A stretch of DNA of 64,000 nucleotides, from assembly GCA_021234155.1 (NCBI GenBank), contig JAJEKV010000098.1, forward strand, positions 2,912,803 to 2,976,802, given 5' to 3'. Source of the stretch: Isoetes taiwanensis. Its lineage: Eukaryota > Streptophyta > Lycopodiopsida > Isoetales > Isoetaceae. Shown one piece after another: positions 55,295-64,000 of this stretch. The notes below the pieces were generated by a model that saw only the letters and a program-made list of their open reading frames with translations, ran no database searches and was not told the origin of the DNA. How positions within the stretch are numbered: position 1 is the first letter of the stretch; each line of letters starts with the position of its first letter. The translations under genes were made by a program, and so were the position numbers.

Positions 55295-58200
55295 ATGGGA
55301 GGACTTCAGAAGCTAGATGTTTTAGTTGCGCAGTTGGAATCCATGGTCGTTGCGTACTCATCGCAGCAGCAATTTTTGAATCCTCTTATTTGCTTTGACC
55401 TCTTGTCGGATCTATTGTCTACCATCCAGGATGAGACCAAAGTACGTTGCCTATCTAATTAGTCTTTTGGTCACGTAGGTTTAACTCATTCGGGGAACTC
55501 GCATTTACCAATGCAGCTATTTCTTTAAGCATTAAATGAACAATGAGGAAATTTTTCTTAATTACTGATTATGGGAGTTCGATTCTTATTTGAGGGATTA
55601 TTGTCATATTCATAAGAGAAGATGGCCAATTCAACCATTAGAAACAGAACAGACTAAGAAGCTGATGCATTGCAACAACGTTTGCAGTAGCCCATAAAAG
55701 CTGATCAAGTAGTAGAACGTGAAAGATAGTAGAAATCTTTAATCATTCATAACATTTCAGGACAAAAATAGTAACCATTCTATTCAGATAGCATTTAGCT
55801 TGCGAAATTGTACAAAGTTGCACCAAGTTGTAGTCGTATATGTTCTTGTTCACAGGTGTGTTTTCCTTATGGAACAACAAGACATTGGATGGGCATTTCA
55901 TACGTATATTAAATTCTTACGTGATCTCTAACAGGACATTGTGAATTGCATGTTTATATTAAGTTGCTAAATGCTTTTGTAACTTGTATCCTTATTTTGC
56001 TGTTTCATGGATGGCCACTTTGTTCTGATTCATGTAGATGTTTTGTTGTATACTTAGGAGTCAATTCTTCTTTGTCAAAGAAAGTGCGAAGATGCTTTGC
56101 AGAATCTCCTTCTTTGTGGAGTTCGCCCACCAGTGCGGCGGCTTGCTTGCTCAGCTCTTCTGCAGATCATACAAAAGGGTGACACTATTTCAATATATGC
56201 AAGGGCTAGTAGCATACAGGGCTGGCTTTCTGATAACAAGAAGGTGGAACCGGCATGTTACATTGGTAAGTTGTTTGTGAACCAATAGTAAGGATGAGAA
56301 ATGGAAGGTTCTGTTCCAATGTATTCACATAATCCAAAGCCAACATTTACAAGGTGCATGTCCAATTATAACACAGTTGATTATGCAGGAATGAAAGAAA
56401 GATTTTATCAACTGATAGAGAAGACATATTGGATCTACCAAGACCATAATCTGTAGCATAGGAATTCTCTCTTGTTACTTTCTCTTCCTGTTCCTTCCAT
56501 GGTTGTTCTTTAGCATGTGTAGTATTAAAGAACTAGCTCCTGGTCCAAACTGCTTACTGCTGTTCCCAAATGTTGTCATCTGCCAAGGCAGAGTTAGATC
56601 ATAAATTTTTATTGATGGTTGTTATTGCATGTGTTCCTTTCTTTTGTCGAATCTTGTCTATCCTCGTCCTGATGTCCAGAAATGAGGCTTAGCTGTTTGT
56701 TATCTCTCTTCTGTGGGCTCTATTATAAGCATGTTATCTTATGATATGTTAGCGACTTTTGTTCGTCCCACCTTTCGTGAGATGCTGCCTAATTTTTCAG
56801 AACCTTAGCTCACTAAATTGAAGGCCAACACCATAATTTTACATTCCAGGAACATTAATATTTTGAGAGAATTTGTAGCAAATGGAACAGAGGTTCTTAT
56901 TTTTTTTTTGGAAATATGTCGTGACACAATTTCCTAGGATTTCCTTTGCAGGAGCTGCACAATGTTTAGGGACCCTATACAGGTTCCATGGACAGAAGAT
57001 TGCTTCTGGTTTGGTGGAAACAATAAATATTGTTGCAAGATTAATGAAGTTTCCTGAGGTATGCAATATTTACATGTATTCTTGTCTTGGCGTTTTTGCA
57101 TTCAATACTTCTCCATTGATCCACAAGCTCATGAGGAGATAAATATTACCACCTTAATTAAAAATAAAAATCGCATTCAATCCAGTCTGAATATGGCCCT
57201 CAAAATGCGTTGTTAACTTTTAGAAGGAGAAACATGGTAATTAGTCTTGCATGTGCTGGGTAGAAAGCAGATGGGCCCAAAACAATACAATTTGCAAAAT
57301 TATTTCTCGTGTTGCATGGCGGTTTGGTTTTGGTTTCAGTAGACATGTTGAATATGCTCTTTACAGGCTCCAGTTAGAAAGGCAGCTATGCAACTGCTTC
57401 TTGACGCATTACAAGGTTGTGGAGGCACAGGACCTATCTCAGCGTATACCGAATCACTAAAACTTATATCAAAATTGGGAGCATTGGACAAGTCCGGTGA
57501 TGTACGAGCGCTCTCAGCAGACTGCCTTCATGCTTTTGCTGTTGGTGGAGGGTCTGGTTTGGGAGTAGGTGGGCTTGATAATTATGTGGCACTGTGTATG
57601 AAGGTAAGGTTGGGAACACGCACAAAGAAATGGACTATGGCACAATTTTGTTTTGTAATGTTGATTCTGTGTGCAGGGTTTGGAAGATCCAGCACAGCCT
57701 GTAAGGGATGGGTTTGCTGCAGCTTTTGGGGCTCTTCTTGCACTAGGATTGAACCCAGATGGGCAGGTAGCGGTCTGAAACCATGCTTTTGTTGTAAAGT
57801 TAGATGCTGAAAACTTTTAATGCTAAGAACATGTATCTTACTGATTGGATGCGTGCAAAAATTCAGGTTCTACCCAAGGGAAAAGCTGTGCCTTTTACAG
57901 GAGAACGTTCCTTGGAAGGAGGTTTGCAAAGGCATCTGATGATACCATTCATGAAAGGTAATAGAGTTTGATCTATATGCATATCTAACTTGTAAGGAGG
58001 ACCTCTCAGCACAATACGCAGAATGGAGAGCTTGGCTGCTAGCAGGAGCATTTGATTTCCATGCAGGAGTCCGTTGATTCAATACCCAGCTGGTTTTTAA
58101 CTTGGTAAAAGTTGACTTGTCCATGTTCCTGGTGGGCATGGGACTGATAAGATGGGAAGGGCTTCGTTTGGTGGAAGATATTATAAACGGCACTTTAGAT

Positions 58201-58847
58201 AACAGGAGTGTTTTCCTCCTGGAGGTCTTCAATATTGTATATGTTGTGGTCTCATAGACCCTTTGGGTCTTCCATAGACGTTAATAAATTTTTCTCTCTT
58301 TCTTTCTTTATGGGAAATCTGGCATAAACCCAGGCCTGTAAACAGTGGTACTTGGCCAGCAGGAGCTCTTGGATTCAAAACTTTACCAAATGTAAGATTA
58401 ATATGTAGGTGACTCTCCCAACTAACCTTAGAAGGGAAAGAGGTCCAATATACTCTGCCACTTCAAGCAAGAATCAAAACATACTTTTGAGAAGGAAAAA
58501 CATCTACAGAAGACCCATCGGGTCTATGAGACTGAAAACATACAAAATTATGGAGCTGCCAGGAGGATGGTGGTCTCCAAGGCTTTAAATATTCAATCCC
58601 TAGAAAACATCTAATCAAACTTCAATCGAAGGTCTCCTTGATGTCCTATTGACCATCTTGGCTGCTTCAAAAAATGGTCTGATATCAGCGTTTGGCTTTT
58701 TGATTCCTATCATGTTTTCTCTTCTGAAAAGATTGTTTGTGCTTCTGTTTTGCTGCCAGTCTTAGAGGTCGCCAATGTCACTCCTCTAATATCATGAAGT
58801 TTTCGTTTCTTTGGGGAGCTGTCTGACTCATCATCAATCAGGAAGGA

Positions 58848-58879
<32 letters not shown>

Positions 58880-61800
58880 ACAGAGAGAAAGAAAGAAAAA
58901 AAGAGAAGAGTTCATTAATGTCTACGGGAGACCCATAGGGTCTATGGGACCAAATAAATACAGCAACATCTCTTAGTTGAAAGTGCTATTAAATCTAGCA
59001 AAAAAGAAAGACTAAAACTTAGCATTAAAGCTTATTAATGATTCTGTATCCTATGACTAGCAAAAAAAAAAGACTAAAACCTAGCATTAAAGCTTATTAA
59101 TGATCCTGTATCCTACGTGTTTTAATTGTATCCTAGGAGTTTTAATGCTCCCACTTATAGGGCCTAAAAGACCCTGTGATACTTTGTACATGCCTGTTGT
59201 CCCTGTTCTTTTTACGGAGCTGTCCTTTCTTAACCTTTATTTTCTGTTTGCCCCAACGGAAGCAGACCCTTCTGACTTCCTTTTCCTGTTACTGTTTGAT
59301 AGTGCCGGATCAAGTACAAAAAAAGAAGTCTGCTTTAATTCTGAATCAGCTGCTTTTTGTTTGAGCATATTTCTTCTGAGTTTGGTGAGTTCATGTATAT
59401 ACATAGCAACGATTTTATGGTCTGGAGCTGTCTCAAAGTGTTTGGGTCCCTGAAAATGCAGTGGTACCTTCATGATATGCAGGTCACAGAAAGATAAAGT
59501 GTTTTTCTGATTACACCCCCTAAATTGCACATGTAACAGGTTGTATGTTCACGTGCCCTGCCCTTAGCCCGGCCAGCTTCAGTCTCTAACTGATGAGACG
59601 AGTCACAGAACTGCCCCAATACATTCCTGAGTTTATGTGTGGTATCTAAGTACCTGGGATGTTGAAGGGAACCCAAGGAAGAATGAAGAAATTTCCGTTT
59701 GCTTTAGACTTTTTAGGCTGATGATGCTTTTATTACTGAGTTCACTCCTTCGCTTCTGAGCAAGCTCATGAACAAATAACGATGCCCGTTTCTGGTCATT
59801 TTACTTCATGATTTACTGCAAGGTTGGGTGCCTGAAACGACATGATATTTTCTTCTTTCTATCTTATAATACAATAGGTAGGGCAGGTAAAGATGAAATG
59901 TTCTCAGACTGCACCATGTCCAAATAATATGAAGTGCATTTTCTATTTCTCCAGATAATATGGTTAGCATTCTCCCTTTTAATTTCCAGCTGATGAGAGG
60001 ACAGCCCCAATGAAAACCTTACCTTAGTTTGGTGGTCAATATCAAGATAACCAGGTCTTATAATAAACCATCAGTCATAGGAAATTCTAAACAGGTCTAA
60101 CAATGAAGTCATCAACTGAAATGTCTAGAAAACGCTCCTTGTAAATTTTCCTTTTGGAAGATAATACCTCAGGCAGGTTTAACCAAGTGTTGATACATAA
60201 GTTTTTCCAGACCATGACGAATAAGCTGGTTCACCTGCTGCCCAGTCAGCTCTACATTGAGCGAACCCAAATTATATTGGAAAGGAAGAATTTTATCCAT
60301 TAAGAAGCGTGAAAAATGAAACATCTTAGCTGTTTTTGCTGGTTAGTTGATCGGTTAGAGCTTTTGACAAGATAAGAGCCAACCAAGGAGTCTCAGCTTC
60401 CCCTCATGTTACTCCAGAGTAGTGTAGCTTATGATAAAACACTGATTGGAAAGCCACTTTGAGCTTTAGGTCTAGCATTGAGATTTACTTCCGATCATTC
60501 TAGATAAGAGAGATCTATTGGGGCCATTCATCCGCATGCAAATTAACTTCCCAAATTTCTCATCCATATAGAGCAGTAGCTTTTACCAAGTCTCGAGTAA
60601 GAAGAGTTGTCTGGACAAAGTGCATTTGAAAGCACTGTTTCTCCAACTTGGCAAGAGAAGGAGAACTCCACTCCATATGTATTTGCAGATACAATTTCAA
60701 GAGATTGCCCATCAAAGAAAGAAGGGTGCAAACTGAATGCTCATAGGATCTAGGAAACCAAGTTCATAGGGTCTAGGAGACCAAGTACATACAACATTCG
60801 GGCTTGCAATTGTAAATGTCTGAAGAAATCTGCAAAAAATATTCAACCTTCTCTTCATTGTTGCATTTGGGGCAATGTGCATGCCATTTTCCCTGTGCCC
60901 TTTCTGCTGAAATAGGAAAGTAAAAATCATAAAAAGCGAAAATCAAACGTTAAGAAAATAAGAAAGAAAGAAAGATACATAATTTTTTCATTAATATAAT
61001 ATAGAATTATACGACACTGCTTGTAAGGATCGGGCATAATTCAGCAAGCAAATATATCATGGCATGGCTTTCTTTTTCTGTACTTGACCCCCTTTTAGGC
61101 GTTCCTTGTACAGACCCCCTTCTACGACACTGCTTGTAAGGATTGGGCATAATTCAGCAAGCAAGTCTTGAAGGACCTTTGTCCTTCTACGTAACAAAAA
61201 AAAACCCGTACCTTCATGCTTTAAGAAGATTACAGCCGGAGGCGACATTGTGCGTAACTTTCTACCCCTTGCAAGAAGTCAGTGTTCTCATTGAACCTTG
61301 CTTTTAAAACCATTGCAATAAAGGCTATGTTATTTTTAAAATGCCTGCATTAAGTAACAAGTTAAAACATTATCCAATGGAAAATTTGAAGATGGAAATA
61401 TAGTACGACCTTGGAAAGAAATTCTAACTGGGAGATGCAATGCCTCTAAAAATTGAGCGTTCAAATTAGAAATGGATTACAGCCTGGGTAATTGCACGAA
61501 TGATAATGGAATAGCTTATCATGTGAGTGAGCAATTTACACATGTAAAATGTGCAGCATCTGATTTGGAGTCAATCTCTTTGCTGCATTGTAATAGAGAG
61601 CAAATTTTGCAACACTTTTGAAAGTGGTGTACAATTGTGTGGTTGTTGATAGCCCTTAAGGGTGAAAACATTATCTATCATGTCTACCGTTCCTCTTAAA
61701 ATCATAACAATGCCAATGTTTTCCAACTCCTTGTACAGGTATCCTGGCTTATACTATTGATGCAATCAACTCATGCATTGGACATTATTTCGTAGGTTGA

Positions 61801-63560
61801 AAGAGCCAAATTTATGATGTCTAAGCTAAATCTACAAGCAATTTATTTATTATATAATCATTGAAGCCAGTGCTGCTTCCTGTAATTGCACATATCTAGT
61901 TTGGAAATATGTTTGCACTCATTATTCCTTTATTATTTATTTCCCGTTCAGACATGGCAAGGCCTTTTTTTTACCATGTATTTATCTGTTTGCACCATGA
62001 GCTTAATACATGTTTTTTAGATGCCTATTCTGGGCTTTGGATATAGCTCTATTCTTGTACAAGGCACTGATTTACTGCATGCAATCAGTGTCAGGAATCC
62101 GGTCCAAAGATATACGTGTCGGGCTTGCTATGGCATGGGTTGCCTTTCTGCAGGTGAGTTACATTTCTCTGAAGTGGTATTCTGCTTAAAATATGTTAAA
62201 TTTAGTTACAGCTCTTTGAGAAAATAATTGGCCAATCTCTTTGTGTTTGAAATGCAAGATCTTGTAAATGGATGATTGCGATTTTTTGAGGAAGTATTTG
62301 ACGTGTCGCCCTATTTCCCTTATTGAGCTTTCTGTCCACCTTTGCCGTATAATGCTGCATTAGGACTGTTAAACAAGTTAAGTTGTTTGAAAGAGAAATA
62401 ACAGTTAACCAAGTTATACCAGAGCTATCTCTAGTCAACCATCATGAAGGGATAAATGTTAAGTAATGGGACACAGAATGCACCGATTGTACTTTGCTTG
62501 CATACGTGCCAAATATTGGCAGCAGAGTTGCGATTCGTTTTTTGTTTTCATTTAATATACTATTAAGACAGGCTAAGCCTCATAGGAATTCTACAAGTTT
62601 CTTCTTAACGCATTTCAACTGTAACAATTTTCTTTACCAATGTTATTGCAGGGAATGCATTCCAGATATTTACAGAATGATGTAGAGCTGATCAACTTTG
62701 GGTTGCAAGCGCTTAGCATGCTTTCTTCATCTTCGAAAGATCAAGTTGAACCCCATTCACAGGTATAGATAAAGCAGATGATTCTTTAGATTTTAGCAGT
62801 CCCTGTTTTGACAATAGAAAACTTTTATTATTGCTTTCGTAAATTGGAGGCTAACAGGCACTTTCAGGCATGTGTATTGTATATTCTCCGTGTTGGGATT
62901 GTTGAGCAAATGGGCGAGCCAGCACAAAAGGAATTTACTAATGTTTTAAGCAAGCAGGTACAGTGGAAGGAACCGTTCTCTTCAGGTCATCTTTGTCTGT
63001 AAACATAATATTTATGCCGGTTATGCAGTTGGCCGTGGTAGATAACAGCGCATCAATGCTTGTCGTAATATTGAGGACATTATCACATCTTTTGGTGACT
63101 CTTGGAGAGGTTAAGCTTTCTTTCTTTCCTTCACCCAAATTCTGGCAATGCCAGTTTGCAAGACCATTTTATATCTTAACTTTAAATTTGATATCTTGTT
63201 GCCTCATACTGATATCTGAAAGTGTCATCTTGTAGTCTAGTTTAGAGCACTTCGTATGTGCCATCCTCCCTTGCAGATTCGGTTCCTTGTCATTTATTAT
63301 GTATCATTTCTAGTTTTTTTTCCCCCCTAGGAATATTAGTATTTATCTATAGGAAATGTACAAATTGGTCTGTAAGTGAGCAGATTCAATGACGTGCATT
63401 CTGTTTAGTTTCCCAATCAATTTTTCTGTCATCTGGAATAAATTCACTATGAACATTTGTGGATGAACCTAATTCTGGTTATTACTCTCAGGTATCCTTG
63501 GCTTCCAGGGAGGCATTAGACAACAGTTTGGTTCAATCCCTTTCTCATCCTTCAATTCAG
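55295..63560 (+). CDS. SWEETIE: SWEETIE/HEATR5-type HEAT-repeat protein, exons 1-11 (3' end outside window)
   Basis: Exons: 55,295-55,441; 56,058-56,265; 56,952-57,058; 57,367-57,603; 57,677-57,766; 57,867-57,957; 62,089-62,153; 62,652-62,762; 62,868-62,957; 63,029-63,109; 63,492-63,560. All are GT-AG and the phases join to 432 residues. They align by eye with the N-terminal region of Arabidopsis SWEETIE: LDVLVAQLESMV at the start, RKCEDALQNLL, GDTISIYARASSIQGWLSD, GAAQCLGTLYRFHGQKI, LLDALQGCGGTGPISAYTES, SLEGGLQRHLMIPFMK, IRVGLAMAWVAFLQ, LYILRVGIVEQMGEP, SHLLVTLGE. SWEETIE affects sugar and starch metabolism and senescence; HEATR5 proteins act with AP-1/clathrin and cytoplasmic transport, so a trafficking role is likely. 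The start Met follows an in-frame TAG at 55,271. The family is about 2,000 residues; roughly the first fifth is here. Confidence 0.92.
58020..58315 (+). mobile_element. tRNA-headed SINE with LINE-type tail
   Basis: The head (58,024-58,092) reads GCTTGGCTGCTAGCAGGAGC, then CATTTGATTTCCATGCAGGA, then GTCCGTTGATTCAATACCC. These are the D-arm/A-box, anticodon-arm and T-arm/B-box parts of a tRNA in order. A body of about 150 bp follows. The end is TCATAGACCCTTTGGGTCTT, then GTTAATAAA and a short CTTT-type repeat (58,290-58,312). The end matches the 3' termini of LINEs in this window, which is how many SINEs borrow LINE machinery. No target duplication was confirmed. Confidence 0.7.
58497..58840 (-). 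mobile_element. Second SINE copy, minus strand, diverged
   Basis: On the minus strand the end reads CAGTCTCATAGACCCGATGG, then GTCTTCTGTAGATG (58,500-58,535). The preceding body (CATCCTCCTGGCAGCTCC) matches the body of the SINE at 58,020. The head is not recognisable, so it may be 5'-truncated. Confidence 0.55.
58842..58955 (-). mobile_element. Third SINE/LINE end with (CTTT)n tail, minus strand
   Basis: The minus-strand end is GGTCCCATAGACCCTATGGG, then TCTCCCGTAGACATTAATGA, followed by a long CTTT/TTTC repeat seen on the plus strand as (GAAA)n at 58,842-58,910. Only the terminal part is present, so it is a severely truncated insertion or the tail of a decayed one. Confidence 0.6.
58995..59117 (+). 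repeat. 62-bp tandem duplication
   Basis: Adjacent copies start CTAGCAAAAA at 58,995 and 59,057 and include GCATTAAAGCTTATTAATGA. Three mismatches were seen. Intronic. Confidence 0.8.
60100..60930 (-). pseudogene. Antisense LINE fragment in SWEETIE intron 6
   Basis: The minus-strand translation has FDGQSLEIVSANTYGVEFSF, then SCQVGETVLSNALCPDNSSY and SRLGKSYCSIWMRN, corresponding to the YRGxxxEVxxTYKYLGVEFSS...ALVEPVLLYG region of the LINEs at 12.8 and 52.5 kb. A Cys pair in a piece near 60,870 (CPKCNNEEK) resembles the C-terminal zinc motif but lies upstream in reading order, so the fragment is rearranged or composite. Two tail-like blocks (60,750-60,790) resemble the CATAGACCC hairpin. Confidence 0.65.
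61011..61165 (+). repeat. Direct repeat, 113-bp offset
   Basis: ACGACACTGCTTGTAAGGAT, followed by GGGCATAATTCAGCAAGCAA, occurs at 61,011 and 61,124. One mismatch was seen over 40 bp. Confidence 0.85.
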
Positions 63561-64000
63561 GTTAGAAGGTAGCTGTAATCTACTTTAATCTAGTTGGATT
63601 CCTAGTGGTAAACATAAGCCTTGAGATTTTTTTTTTTCTTTCTTTTTCCATAGACCATTTTCTGGGTTTAGTATTCTTCCATTTTACATTCTTTGTTTCT
63701 CAACAAGGAACACGGCAGTGGAACTGGCGCCAATCCTGAGCCCGCACCTTTTCCAGCAACATGGAAATACTGATCTTTTGATTTGTTCAACCTGGGATCA
63801 TTTTCCATGATCAAATTTGATTGAACCTTTTTGTCGGCCAGTTTGGGAATGGACATCAAATTACTCCTTATGATGCCAGAATCTCTCCATCAATTGGTTT
63901 GGAATTTGAACCAACTTCTCTATCGGAACCAATCCTTCTCAGACTTCTTCAGAATGGAAACTCCACATTGCTCTCCTTTCAGATCACCAACAGGCTCACT
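63561..64000 (+). other. SWEETIE intron 11 or following exon, unresolved
   Basis: After the GT at 63,561 no stretch gives the HEAT-repeat sequence expected next in the family. An open region near 63,850-64,000 (SIGLEFEPTSLSEPILLRLL) reads like protein but is unrelated to SWEETIE in my judgement. The next exon is probably beyond the window. Confidence 0.35.

Larger units (their letters stand above)
57958..62088 (+). other. SWEETIE intron 6, 4.1 kb, filled with retroelements
   Basis: It lies between exon 6 (ends ATGAAAG) and exon 7 (starts TGTCAGG); the split Val codon is restored by joining. It contains a SINE, two further SINE/LINE ends, an antisense LINE fragment and several small tandem duplications. 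Elsewhere the introns of this gene are 60 to about 690 bp, so this one has grown by insertion. Confidence 0.85.

Noticed and set aside
1-64000. CRISPR arrays, bacterial operons or ribosome-binding sites
   Set aside because: Introns, plant gene families and plant retroelements show nuclear plant DNA; tandem repeats seen lack the regular repeat-spacer form.

Overview
This window is plant nuclear DNA. Two intron-containing genes with clean GT-AG junctions are conserved land-plant genes: a complete PHT4/ANTR-type plastid anion transporter (15,633-18,219, eight coding exons, 539 aa) and the first eleven coding exons of a SWEETIE/HEATR5-type HEAT-repeat protein (55,295-63,560, running off the right edge). 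Nearly everything else is transposon-derived: Ty1/copia, a chromodomain Ty3/gypsy element, at least six LINE copies of two types, a Helitron-like relic, a tRNA-headed SINE, a foldback element and an unclassified palindrome-rich repeat. Small genes in a transposon sea, with a 4.1-kb transposon-filled intron, fit a large-genome land plant. A fern or other non-seed plant is my guess from the LINE style; the sequence alone does not prove it.

Layout. 1-2.8 kb: no gene. 2.85-5.92 kb: Helitron-like coding relic split by a 2.05-kb palindrome-rich element. 5.9-8.9 kb: no gene. 8.93-14.64 kb: decayed copia element with a 5'-truncated LINE in its RNase H. 15.6-18.2 kb: PHT4 gene, then tandem repeats and an 850-bp-spaced duplication. 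20-28 kb: mostly anonymous DNA with a foldback element, a reversed second copy of the palindrome-rich element and a miRNA-precursor-like hairpin. 28.3-29.4 kb: antisense LINE. 30.6-30.9 kb: antisense gypsy reverse-transcriptase scrap. 31.06-41.04 kb: gypsy element (broken 5' LTR, primer-binding site, three unidentified ORF cassettes, integrase interrupted by a LINE, chromodomain, full 3' LTR) with no visible protease, reverse transcriptase or RNase H. 41.3-48.4 kb: old antisense LINE split by a full-length L1-type LINE with a 16-bp target duplication. 48.4-53.3 kb: another near-complete LINE. 55.3-64 kb: the SWEETIE gene, whose intron 6 holds SINE and LINE copies.

The two host genes have no evident functional link. 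Points most worth following: (1) a gypsy element that apparently traded its polymerase for unidentified cassettes, one beginning with a near-copy of the histone H3 tail, separated by 70-nt palindromes; (2) a short hairpin plus variable microsatellite at the 3' ends of several LINEs, shared with a tRNA-headed SINE; (3) a separate hairpin module shared by LINE 3' UTRs and the palindrome-rich element; (4) a 125-nt near-perfect hairpin at 25.7 kb.

Coordinates of exons and junctions were read by hand and are exact where splice sites or repeats are named. Boundaries of decayed elements are approximate. All family names come from recognising protein motifs, not from searches.
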